DNA of 64,000 nucleotides from Phoronis australis (Eukaryota > Phoronida > Phoronidae): assembly GCA_002633005.1 (NCBI GenBank), contig NMRA01000025.1, positions 195,757-259,756 of the forward strand, written 5' to 3'. The notes beneath the pieces are model-generated. The model saw only the letters and a list, made by a program, of their open reading frames with translations, ran no database searches and had not been told where the DNA came from. Below are positions 47,851 to 60,521 of the stretch, piece after piece (positions within the stretch are counted from its first letter, which is position 1; every line of letters starts with the position of its first letter). Position numbers and translations under genes: made by a program.

Positions 47851-50694
47851 TCGTCTTTCCCCCATACCTGTCTACACCAACGCCATAGGCATTCAATGAG
47901 AAAATCACTGTGTTGTTTTATACAGGCATGCTGGTGAACCACTCCACTGACATACTGGCACATTAAAGTCATGCAACCAAAGCCTTATGACAAAGGAAAT
48001 AGTGGATGTGAGATCACAGACTACTGTTAGATCCAGTCTGTTTATATTGTGCAACCCTATCAAACTCAGTGATTGATCTCATCATCACTGATGTTTGTTA
48101 AATGGACATTGATCTCATGGTCACTGGTGTTTATGAAGTGAACCAAACTCAGGAAAATGACCAATTGTCAGGCAAAAGTTTCACAGGAGATGAAAGCTAT
48201 TGCAGTGAATCAGATATAACTTATGTTGCCATCTCGAAAAATCACCTGGTGACTACTCATGTCACTGCAATCTTTAGTAAGTGCTTCTTCGTGTTTGTTT
48301 TTATTGGCTTCTTTACACTTTACCTGATCTCGGATTAATGCTAGTGTGCAGTTTAATATGCTACAGAAACAAGACAATACTTTGGAAATGGTTTTGTCGC
48401 AAATGCTTAACCCTCGAAACACACGCCTGGTATAGACATGCACTTATTCTTTTTATGAAATAGTGAGATACTGCAAAACAACAAAAACTCGGAAATGGTG
48501 GCACTAATTTGCAGCCGGGATATTTTTTTCAGCTCCTTAACGCTGAATTTTATTTTCTGCACCAATTTCCTTCACAAGAACGCAACTTAGAAGTTCAGTG
48601 GGTTCACGGCGGGGGAGGAGTTGGGGCTGGGTTGGGCTATTTTCTGATTCCACTAATGCTTTTCTTCATTCAACTCCTTTTTAACTCTCTTGATCAAAGC
48701 TTGCTATCCCCAGAACATGGATACATGGATTCACAATCTTTGCAGTGGAATCTAGGTTGATAAATGTAAAAACAATGGACTTTATAATTAAATCTTATCT
48801 TCACAAAACCAATGTTTGGCCTCAGTGAGGTAGGTAAAACGGGCTTATCAGGTTAAGTTGTCACTGTCACGGCAGAGGATTTACAGATTCGTGGTGGTAG
48901 AGTGACAACCCCCCCTGGAGCCTGACATTGGTTGTTTCAAGGATTTAGGTTATTTCACTGATCTACACTCAGTGTTATTATTTTCTTAACAGGAGAAAAC
49001 TCTGCAAGCACAATTTTTGTTTTTTACCTCCCAACATTATAGACTTCTATAAGCTGAGCAGTCCCAATTGTATGTTTTGACATGAAATTTTGATCAATAA
49101 ACAAAAAAATATTCAGTACCAAGTTTGCTTGTTAAATAAAAATTTCTCCACAAAGGCAATTCAATTTCACAAAAAGAATTCAGTGTCATTGATTGGCTTG
49201 TAGTTTTAGAAAAAAATTAAATAGCTTCTGGTAAAACAGGCCAAACAACAATCCAGATCCATTAGTTGCAAACATATTAAGACTAATCTGCCACAACCCT
49301 AGGGTGCAACATAATATGATTTGCGCAATCATTGTTATTAGGGTATTACAGGGCAGAAATAACAAGGAATAGCGCGAGATCACCATGGCACCTTTATTTT
49401 ACAGTACTTATAGAGATTTTTCATAACTATTCAGGCAAGGAATTAGTTATTTGTAACTGAAGTTTATAGGATCAATCATAATATAAAACAATATGGTGTC
49501 TCATCTGTCATCAATTTACCAATTAATTTATTAATCAATCAACAATTCAAAATGCACATTGTCATCAATGTTTTAAAGTTCTGCTAAAGCATAAGGCATA
49601 AAATTCTTCGTCTCTTAACGTTTTAACTTTTCTGGTGTCCTATTGAAATGGGGATATAACCCAGGAGACATTGTCACAATAAACCATAAAGGCATCTGGC
49701 AGCTCAGTGCTACTAAAATATCAAAAAGCTTTTAAAACAGGTTTTGATTTACTTTTAAAAGCTTTGTAGTTTATTGGCACTGATTAGGTTTGACAATTAA
49801 CAGTCTGTTTGTTTAACTTATGTTCAGAAAAGTGGGGCAAACGTGGCTTAATTTCATGATCATGAAGTAACGACAGTTTTTATGCTGAATAACATAATAA
49901 TACTAAAAGTTTTACGTAATGTGTCCACCCGGCAGTAAACAGTCGATGATCAGATGCATAAAATTGAAATTTGATTCTAGTATTGAGTTTTTTTCAAGAA
50001 CATTGAAACTGTTCACCGTTGTAGTGGTGCTATGACTATTAAAGTGATTTACGGGTATGTGAATCAATCATAAATGTTGTTCTATTTTAAATTCAGCATC
50101 ATTCAGAAGAAATAATTAAAGAATGTACTGAAATTTGAATGGGGGTGCACATCATGTGAGCTGGTACTCTTTTGCATGGTATACGGTCTCAAACTATTGC
50201 ATCCCATAAATCCAAGACACTTGTGCAGCAATTGCAGTGAAAAATCTTCACTTACGGAACAGGAACAGTCAGTGTATACCCTAACACTTCAAAACCTCAC
50301 TGACCAATCACCATGGCTGCAATTTTCCTAGGATATGCTAGTCATCTACTGAGCATACTCATGAAACAAGTGCCTTTCATATGTGTGAGTTTGCATGGTC
50401 TTACTTTTTCCCTCCAAGACTCTTACATCTACGGAATTGCCTTGGTTCAATGTTAGTCTGAAGCCGTGCAGAATTTGGGACTCAATATAACTTTAAAGGT
50501 GACTATGAAATGGGAGTCTACCGCCACAACAACACTATGGTAAAATCTCAACACCTTATGACACAATATGGTGGACAAGTGAAATTTCATGTTTTATTTT
50601 TTCATTTTGGAATGGGTATCTAGTCCGCAAAATGGCTTAGAATTTTGCTCTTGGTCATGCAACTGCCCCAGTTGGCCTGTATGAAGTCCCGTTT

Positions 50695-51085
50695 AGACAT
50701 CAACTTTTGGCCTGGTGCAACTGAATGGAGCAAATTGATCGGTGTCAGGCGTCCATTTACACACACAACTCACTAACTGTGGCAAGACGGAAATTGTAGG
50801 CTGGAGAGTGGATCACACATGCGCAGGTTTACAAATGACGGGAGTTGAAGAGACAGAGAACCTGTATTTAGGTCATTACACAAGCACAGTAGAGATGATC
50901 CTTTCCGCCATGCCCCAGTTTCGCGTTTAGACCTTGACACGGAGCGAGATGTTCTAGCGTAAATTGCTCTACCTAACAAATGGGTGGCAAAAGTTGTCCC
51001 CGCGGTGTCAATTTGCTCCAGTTCAGTCCCGTTTACACACATACTTGCACTGGAACAACTCGCTCCGTGTCAGCTGATCCATGTC
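50695..51085. mobile_element. Foldback-like MITE, CpG-rich
   Basis: ACTGAATGGAGCAAATTGA (about 50727) is inverted as TCAATTTGCTCCAGTTCAGT (about 51007). GACACGGAGCGAG (50936-50948) is inverted perfectly at 51059-51071. CCCGTTTA occurs near both sides. The block contrasts with AT-rich flanks. No open frame with known domains. Confidence 0.5.
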
Positions 51086-52649
51086 AAATTTTGTAATGTA
51101 AACAGCACTTAAGTAAACACAGCTTAACAAAGAGTTTATGGTCCTGGCAGAGATGATAATTGTTTTATTACCCCTATGGGTTTTGAATGGTGGAGCCTTG
51201 AATATAATAAAAGATAAGTAGCGCCAAATAAATGCTAAAGGTCTACGCCATAGTTACATTCAAACAATGCTTCTGAGAAATTGTGGACATTCAAAACAAT
51301 ATTAGCTTCAGAAAAATGAAAAATGACCAAATTTGGAAATTATTTTTGTCCGAAATTGGTGAGATTTTACAATAGAACGAGTCTCAAACTTTCAAGATGG
51401 TCCACAGATCCTGATACCCCTCGCACTTCTTCCTGCTTTCATGGTCCCAACTGCAACTCAGTAATACAATCAAAATTAGGGTCTCAGTTAATTATTTCAC
51501 TAATGATCATCAGAAGCGGAAACTCAGGCAGCACTTGATATATCTTTTACGATGGCCTTAAAAGCCTTGTCTCCACACGTCTCTTGTATACAGCATTGTA
51601 TGGGACGTCTGGACAACTTTCTACAAAATTCTGTACACGATTTTGAATTTTTAGCTTAAAAAGTTGTGTCGGAACACCAGTCTACACACTTAGATTACTG
51701 ATTATTGTAGTCATGAATGACTGAGGTATAAGAAGTAGCAAAAAAGAATAGAAATGTGTAGACAACGAAAGATTGGCAATAAACTATCATTCTTAAATTT
51801 ATTTCAGTAGCAGTGTTCACCAATAGATATGAAAATAAGCAACTGCAACGCAACATTGGTTTTCTTTCACAAATTGAGAAAAAATATACCAATAGTTTAA
51901 GTACATTCGGTAATGTTGTTGACTGACATCAGCCCGGGTTCTTAAATGACACAAAAACATGTTGACATTTCTGACTGTCTGTCGCCTGATCCATAGTAGG
52001 TATCTCATGATCCTTTCTCCGCTGGCTGTTGAGGGACACTTCAGACAAATCCCCTGCTTTCTAATTACACTGAGTCATTGTATGCTGAATTTATTCAATC
52101 TTAAATTCAGTCTCCTAACAGATATTTTAAAAGGATTACCATTTGCGTCAGTGAATAAATATGACTGTATCCAACTGCAAATATTTCCCTTGCAGGGTCT
52201 TAGTAACCAGATTCTAAAGTAATTAAACATTCAACACTTTGTTTTGTGATTTCTATTTGACTCAGGACTTTACTTTCAAACTGAAAGATAGAAAACTGTT
52301 AATCTTATTAAATTACATTACACAATGAACAAAATAGAAAAATCTTACACTGACGTGTCATGAAAAACAAACCTCGAAATTTTACTCGGTTAGCCTCAAC
52401 TTCAAAGAAGGTGCTCTTAAGGTATTGTATTCCAATGTTTTTGCTACACTCTGCCACTGGCCTTAACCATGAGGTCAATGGTTTTAGCCTTGAGGTCGAA
52501 TCACCTCAGGGGATATTCTTAATGAACCACTAACACCTGTTTAGGAGAAGAGAAGTAAAGCAAGAACAACAATCAAAGGTTACAAATATTGTATGGAATT
52601 CACGAATCCACCTTCCCTGCAGACAAAATAATTTTAATTATCCTAGTAA

Positions 52650-52650
52650 N
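52650..52650. other. Ambiguous base (N)
   Basis: A single N; likely an assembly gap of unknown size or an unresolved base. The sequence on each side shows no duplication that I could see. Confidence 0.9.
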
Positions 52651-53799
52651 CCAGCTCCCCCATGCTGAACATTGACTGCAATCAATTTTATTTTTCCAGT
52701 TGCTATAGATGGTTGTGGTGAGGCATCCCCCCCAAATTCATGAGTGGAGCCTTCACCTGGTCTCCAGCTATGTAAAGTGAATTCCAACCATGACAATACA
52801 CTTCACCAACAGCAAAATTATGTTGTTACCCCATAGCCACAAGAGTCATGAATGAGTCAATGAAGGCTTCCCTGCTATTAAAATTTAATTTCAAATTCAA
52901 GAGAATGTAAAAGTGATATTGTCATAGCTATTAGTAAAGGAAAATTTCATCTTTTTGAAACCATTTTGGTCATTTTGACTTACTTTACTTATTTTGAAAT
53001 GTCTTTTCAATATTTTCATACATTTAAAAAAAACAAAATTACTGTAACAATTAACTAGAGGTGTGACACAGTTAGAAAGTCACACAATGCAAATACTGTA
53101 TCTGACCAGTTGAATGGCTGATGTATTAGTTTTATTACCTGTTTCTGGCATCATAGCTTAAATCAACTTTTTTATGTAAATGGACTGGCACTGAAAATCT
53201 AGGCCATTGACATTGTTATCAGGGAACACAGCTTACTCAGGGCAACTGACGTTTTTGAAAATTTGCTCACTACAACCCCGACTTCTGATTTGAAGAACTG
53301 ATCTATAAATATATTTATTTCATTTTCACAGAAAAGTAATAAAAGCAATTTACAGAAATTTGCAGTAGCCTTGAATAAAACCCACTCTGATAGTTCTCAG
53401 TAGCAGCCCTGAACACTCTATTGCTGAGACAAATTCCACACAATAACAAGCAGAGTAATTTAAGCATTCCGAATATACAGTAAACACACCTGCCTTAATT
53501 TCATCAATGGCAGACAACAGCGATAATTGGCAATGTATAATAACAATAAAAAATAACTGATTCTGTTGTTTTATAGCTCTGGTTAAAGCTAATAACTTCA
53601 AGAAGTCTATACCATCCAATCATGATAATAATCCAAAAAATGAGTTTTCCCAACTGTAAAACCAATATGTCCCCTTAATTATCTAATGAATTGGAGAGCT
53701 GTTCCGTAGTGGTAGTGGTAGGAATTGTATAAAAGCATACATATTGAATCAGAATTGATATCCTTTGTAGCATTTGACCCTTAAATTCTGGTGATGAGC

Positions 53800-54432
53800 C
53801 CCAGTAGCGAAATAAATATGAAGTCCATAAAAGCATTATTTGCACTCAATGACCTTTCTCCTATTTTATCTGATTGATAGACCAATTGCTTAGTAAAGTA
53901 GTGTAGATGATTGGTATGTAGGCTTAGACCTGTGTGCTGAAAATGAAGAGAATTCCTTGAAGAATGTAGGAGAAATAACATTTTGAAAATTAATTGACCT
54001 TTTTACTAACTGACCCTTTCCGGTGCGTTATTGCAAAATCCATGAAAAGTGTGTAATGCTGAGAACCACAATTGTTTTAACCGTTGGCTCATCAGAATAT
54101 GTGTTGAGGAAAAATTCAATTATCAGAAGAAAAATGCATCTAATGACCCCATGGTAGCACCAAATGACCTGAAACTTTAGAATTGGAACTCAATTACATG
54201 GATCAATTAGATATGCGAATTTGAAGTGTCTAGCTCAAAATCATAGTTTGCACTCAATGACCTTTGACCTATTTAATCTGATTGGATGACCTGATTACTT
54301 AGAAAAATAATGCATTTGATTGGCATGTACACTTACACCTGAACACTGAACTTGGAAAGAATTCCCCGAAAAATGTAGGAGAAATAACATTTTGAAAATT
54401 AGATGACCTTTGCACCTATTGACTACTTCCGA
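53800..54432 (+). repeat. 408-bp tandem duplication
   Basis: TTGCACTCAATGACCTTT recurs 408 bases on (53841 and 54249). TGTAGGAGAAATAACATTTT repeats with the same offset (about 53965 and 54373). The copies are diverged, so the duplication is old. Confidence 0.85.
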
Positions 54433-54617
54433 TGGATTTTGAGTCCAAAATATATAAGAAAAAATTTATGGATGGCTTAAATGTACTTGGAAAGTTTCAA
54501 ATTTTAAAATTGAGTCATTTGAGAGTTAATAAGCTCTAGAAAAGGTCGGAATGGAAAATAAGAAGAAAAAGATAAAAACCCGAGAAAAACAAGACTGCGC
54601 TGGTACGTTCAGGTCCT

Positions 54618-54863
54618 GGGGCCTGTTCTAAGAAAGTGACTTAAATTCATTTTTGACTTAAGTTTAAGATTTGTCTTAACTTCCAAACTTTGAAACTTCC
54701 ACATTCGGTAAGTTTGTCAAAATTAAGACAAAACTTATGTCAAACACTTAAGTTAACTTAAGATCTCTTTCTTGAATTGGTTTTGAAATAAATTTAACTT
54801 TTATTATAAAATTTACTAAACTTTAAGATTTGTCTTAGCTAAGTTTTGTTGGGATGGGTCCCT
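54618..54863. mobile_element. MITE-like element with internal palindromes
   Basis: The edges GGGGCCTGTTCTAAGAAA and GGGATGGGTCCC are roughly inverted. The interior contains inverted copies of ACTTAAGTTTAAGATTTGTC-like words (for example TTTAAGATTTGTCTTA twice and ACTTAAGTTAACTTAAG). About 245 bp, no coding capacity. Confidence 0.5.
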
Positions 54864-57800
54864 GGCCTGTGTTATTTTGAACATCTATGCAGTGACATAT
54901 TTTTAGTAAAAAATGTCAGTTCGGCCCAACTCTAGCTTGGTCACCAAAATTTGAAAACACGTTAGCTAAAAGTCGCTTTCAGAGTCTCACACTACTTAAG
55001 AGTTTTATATGCAGTAATAATTACTTAAGAGTTGTATGTGTAAATGCACGGACTCAACCCACCAATGTAGTGCTTAAGGTGGCTCTTTAATTTTTATCCT
55101 CATTAAGATCAGACCACTTTGCTAATGAAGATAGGGTGTCGTCACAGAGAACTGAGAAGAAACTTCCCAAGGGTTTTCAAAACAATAGTTCATTAAGATC
55201 TGTAATTGAATTTACCAGCCTCAGTTCCTAGTTGTGTACCTTACCACCTGGACACCAAGCACAAGCACTCATTGTATAATACTGGCAAGCAAAATACCAC
55301 CAGAGATGAATATTTTGAATCTCATCTTTCTCTTAATGCTTTTAAGAACATTCCTGGTGCTGGACAAGTGGACGATAAGCAGATACAACTACTTGAGAAT
55401 AGTTCAAGAACATGTAGTGCTTTTGGAGTCATACAATCCCAAAGTCTCAATCAAGTGCTTGAACAATACTTGAAGATAACCCCAAGACAAATATACAGGC
55501 ACCATTCAGTCCACAGATGGGCAGGATGGGGTTTACAAGAACAACCAATTCTGTGTTCACAGGCAGAGCCAGAAGTGTTTAAAGGGGTGCAAACGAAATT
55601 GTTGGTGATTGGAGGGGGGAAGGAGTTGGGCTGACAGGAGTAGCAACCTGGTGCACTTTGCAATGACCAGGGTGGCAAATGCAACTGGTAAAGGCAGGCC
55701 TTTTTGCAATGACTAGGCAATCAGGGACAATCATCAAATTCTACAGCCTTTCTACTTTCAGAAAATATGTCACAAAATTTTGTAGATATTTGGCTAAATA
55801 CCTAATCAATAAAGTTGAACATAACTTTAACATAAGTTCCTTCAAAATTCTTTGATTAAATCTAAAAACATTACGTAAATGCTGGAAAAAGTTAAACTGG
55901 CATCAAATACTAAAGCTTCCAAAATACATGTCATAAATGTGCTCTGCTTGGTAGCCATGATTTACAAGTAAACATACGTGGTAACAGACAAATACCTTTC
56001 AAATGAACAGTATACCAAAGTCACACCTGAACCAGGTTTGAATTTTGAGAGTTGCTCTAAACTGAAAAAAATATCTGGTTTACAAAATTTTGAAAATAAT
56101 CTTCCATACTCTTGTAACAACAATGTTCGACCCACCTCTCATCCCAAATGACGAAAAAATTCACCTTTAAACGTCTATGATCAACCCCCATTTGAACAAT
56201 GCATGGGGAGTGCACCATAGGGGGCTGGGGGGGGGGCTACACCCCACATTTTTTCAGTGGTGCACTGCCCATGAATGAGGTCTCATGTTTCTGAGTGAGG
56301 CATGTTTTCCTCAAAATTTAATTCAGCATCCCCAACTACCAGTGCTGAGTTGTGAGACCATTGACAAGGATATTTCAATCTTTATCTGTGTGAACCAGCC
56401 AAGTAGGAAAGAACCCACACCCAACTTTTAAACAATGCCTTTCTTAAATGCCTGTGCTTGGCTAACACCTACCTCTTCATTTTTTTTGTTTCACAACTTG
56501 GGCGTTTAAGTGGGAACTGAAGTTGTTTAACTCTTACAAACATGGTGCAAAGGAAAACTTCATGTCATTAAAAATTAATGTCTTTTAATAAAACAGGTAG
56601 GCACTTTAATACTCTATTTTGAGCTCTACTTGTCTTGAAATGTCATAAAAATACTTGTAAATTTTTGACAAGTTGCAGCAAGGCGCCAGCTTTTAAAAAG
56701 ATACAATGGCAGTTTCAAGTGCTTTAGTGCAATTTTTTTGAAGAATTACCACATCCTAAATCACATAATATATTCAGCTCAGTCATTTTGAGCCATTTTA
56801 AATAAAAGTTTGAATATTCACAAATTCCAGATTGTAGTGATTATAATCCTAGCATAGTGTGGGAGCACAAATATCACCAATGACAGTGACTGAATCTCCA
56901 TTTTATCACAACAGGGGGTAGGGTTATTCATGCAGTTAAAATAAAATGTAAAGCCGTGGTAAACATTGGAGAACATTTTGAGGGGACTTCAACCCCCAGA
57001 GCCCCCCCCCCCTCCCCCCATACAGAGGCAAAAAATTCTGCTTGCCATTACAAATATTAATAAAAACCTGATTGTTTCAATCAGAATGAGATTTGAATTC
57101 GGGTAAGCAACCAAAATAATACGACCATTAACTAATAGTAAACAGTAGTGACTGTTGGTAATAAATAAACTAAGGTTGACTTAGAAAGACTATTAAACAG
57201 TCAATTAACACCAACACATTTGAAGAGGATTGTAAAACTGTCTCATTTAAGAATTACAGCAGCCTGTCACTTATGGTTAGACAACCACACAACACTGCTT
57301 GTGTTACTCTAAAGTTACTGTATATTTACTCAGGAGTCTAACTACACATGTTCTGTGTATTGAGGGATGATAAGAAATACAAAACACAAGTGTGAAGATT
57401 GTTTTTGAAAGGACACTTGATAGACGTGGAAAAAAGAAGTGCATTTTTATGGAGTCCGACATGAAAACAACATGCTTTTGAAAACAACTGAATTTCATTT
57501 CTATTCAGTCACACATAATTACTAAAGCTGCATTTTCTCACTTAATGTCATAAAATAGATCCCATAATACTTCTTATTGTCATAGGACATGATTTCTGAC
57601 ACCAAGAAGAACATCCAAGCCATCAGCGACTCAAGAAAATGCTTCAGAGTTTGGCTTACCATAGGCAAAGGTAAAATTGCGAATTTGAAAATGATGCACC
57701 TACACTTGACTGGAGTTACTGGCTCATTTGGCAACAATTCTAGATCAGATAAGTGTGGTAATGTTTTTAAACCCCAAAGTGCTTTGTCCAATGTTCGTTA

Positions 57801-57969
57801 TTGACACTCCAGGCTAAACAATGACAAAATCTTCTTTAAGGAGTTGAGACTTGACTTAACATAAAACATATATTTTAATTTATACCTTCAAACACTTTAA
57901 AGCCTATCTTCAACAGTAACAGTCTGTGAACTTAGTCCTACAGTATGTTAAGAGCATTGCTCTGAGCCC

Positions 57970-58300
57970 ACTAGTGCCATTGATTGCCAAATGTAACGAG
58001 CTTTTGCCTACGTCACCACGAGAATCATCTTTTAATTCAAACAGCTGCGAATAACACCCGCACGCAATGGTGTTCTATTGAGACCCCTATTCAATACAAC
58101 TGTTATCAGCCTTTTGTTGTTTGTGCTGGGATCTCGCGATGACGCAACATGGCACGAACAGGCAGCTTCACCTATCATTTGACGGGCTTACATTTGCGTG
58201 ATTGAACTCCCATTTTCTTATTTTACCAAGGCTTTGCTAGGACTATCTGGTTAGCCCAATACATCTAAAATAACAAACTTCCGTTGAAGTTAGGCTTTAA
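57970..58300 (+). repeat. Dispersed ~330-bp repeat, copy 2
   Basis: Second copy of the repeat at 26020-26355, same orientation, perhaps 80% identical by eye. An interior segment (CGTGATTGAACTCCC, about 58197) is absent from copy 1. Confidence 0.75.
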
Positions 58301-59529
58301 AAAGTGGTTGAAGGTATGATAAAATGTTAACTGCACTTCCAAATTTTCCTTAATTGTGAGATAGTTAACAGAGTGAATTGATTTATTATGATCCTCAAGG
58401 GTTTAATTCACATTCATTTGTTTTGATTTTCATACATAGGAATACCTACGTGAACTTTGACAACTTCATCTGTCAGAACAAGACCATCACTGATCATAGA
58501 TTGCGCAAGTGTTTATCTTAATATTCCATCAACTGAACTCAAGTGTTTGAAAGGACAGTGTTCAGTTATATAACTATGATAAGCTATCGACCAGGTAATC
58601 CTTGATGCTTCCCACCCAGCACAGCACACCTCAAGATCTCTGCCTGATAACTGGCTGCTAATGGCACTCCATCCATCAGAGGGCACTGAAGCTGCAAACT
58701 GAGTGGCAGCCTCCTCTTGGATAAGGGGTTAGAAGTGAGAATAGTTTCAGTCAAGTTTCCAAGTGAAATTTTATTAAATAAAAATCATGCCATTTTTAAA
58801 TTAAAAACCATATTTTGAAATTTCTCAAAATGATTTGATAAACTGTTCAAATGATTTTGAAAATAGTGAAAATACCCTTCTCAAACGAAATTTTTGGAAT
58901 AGCTCTACACAAATAGGATAGCCCCACTAAGGGATTCAAATATTAAAAGATGTGTACAACGCATAAAAAAACAAGTCCGTTTAAGCGAACTGTTTTAAAC
59001 AACGAAATCAGTGTTTAAACCAATGGACTCACACCAAGACCACATTCAGATAATGCATCTGATGGAGCACAGAGTGAAATTGCACAAAATGTTTTCTTTG
59101 CCTACATCTAGTATCTGACAGTATGCCATCACTAGAGATAGTGGACTGGATTTAATGTTGACATGACATTTATGGCAATTTGACTGAAATACTGTCAAAA
59201 TAGTAACTGCACACTAATCATATCAGTCTGCTCTGAAAAAATAAAACAACGGAATGGTGTTAATATTGTTAACATTGATCATTAAAACACTGCTTCCAGG
59301 AAAATGGCCTGGGTGAACAATTCCAGCACTTTTCTTTTGATTTTCCTTCTCAGTTTTTTGTTTATTAATTCATAAGCAGATTTCAGCAGTTGTAGTTGAT
59401 GTGGTGGTTAGACGCAGGAACAGGGTGTTCCAGTTTTAGAGAAGTGTTCCCAAACACTTGCACTGTTTACACAGTGGTAATCCTTCCATGTGCGGCTTGA
59501 GGGCTCAATTGAGCCCCCCAATTTGGCGA

Positions 59530-59730
59530 AGTAGACAAAGTCCACCTCAGAGAAACGAAAACTCCAAAATAGAGTAGAAAATTAGACAAAAGTCCGCTAA
59601 AAAGCAGGAACTACCAAAAGTCGACAAATGCATAATTCATAGCTTAGAAAGCACTTTGAATTTTAGTAAAAGGTCCACATTCTCAAAAATTCGAGCCTCC
59701 CCAATTTTTAAGGCTGGGTACATGCATGCC
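59530..59730 (+). repeat. Dispersed repeat, inverted relative to the window's right end
   Basis: It shares AAGTCC.CTAAAAAG, ACTACCAAAA, CGAC(A/G)AATGCATAATTCA and AAAAGGTCCA.ATTCTC with the reverse complement of 63854-64000. Both end in a CTGGGT.C.TGCAT motif. Confidence 0.75.
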
Positions 59731-60464
59731 TTCTGAAAACAACTATCCTTTGCTCCAGGATTTTTTCAACATTTCTTTCCAGTCAGCAACAAAATTTTAC
59801 CCTAGCAGCAGTTTTGACAATGTAACCTATGAAAAAATTACTGGTAAAAACACACCCAAGTGTATTTATTTTACAGAGAAGAGATTCCTTTTAGACACAG
59901 GTAGTGAACCCCTTAGCAAACCCTTTCTGAGGAGCAAACAATATAAGGTAGGAGCAGGGGACATGCCACTGAAATGGCACCAATCTTTTCATAATTTTAG
60001 TATAATGATTAGTTATCTTTTCAGACATGCTGTAAAAAAGTTGCAGGAAATCCAATGCCTTAACTGCACCAGACCTGTGTAGGCTACATGGTTCGTGCCC
60101 ATTGCACAAAACACCTGATTTAGCCACACTGCATGTATAAGCACACATATTCTCACCTGTTTTAGGGTGTACATTTGAAGTTTGGTATAAACAAAGGTTG
60201 TAATTTTCATTTTGGAGGGAACAAATAAAGTGGCAATTTTCGAGGTCAACAGCAGCCCCTGCTCAAATACACCGGTGGAGTAGCCCCCTCTCCCCACATG
60301 GGACCCCTCATTACATGGGTGCCCAAAGGTCTAGTGATACTTGATCCACAATCGGTAGCCAGTATAGTTATCTCAGACTGAGTTTTTCGTAGGTGCTGTG
60401 TTTGGATTATCTATGCACTTCTTTCATTATTAATTATTGTCAATCTAACAAGCCCCCCCCCTGC

Positions 60465-60521
60465 ATTTTGAGAACCAGCTTTATTCACTGAATAAAGGGG
60501 CATCAAACTGGTTCTCAAAAT
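60465..60521. other. Cruciform-forming double palindrome
   Basis: A 14-bp perfect stem, ATTTTGAGAACCAG with CTGGTTCTCAAAAT, encloses a second perfect hairpin TTTATTC-ACT-GAATAAA (60480-60496). Confidence 0.9.

Noticed and set aside
55206-55634. 142-codon plus-strand frame
   Set aside because: No recognised domain, overlaps other frames, and composition is like surrounding noncoding DNA.
59726-60082. 118-codon plus-strand frame
   Set aside because: Begins at the edge of a dispersed repeat; no domain or splice context recognised. Possible but unsupported.
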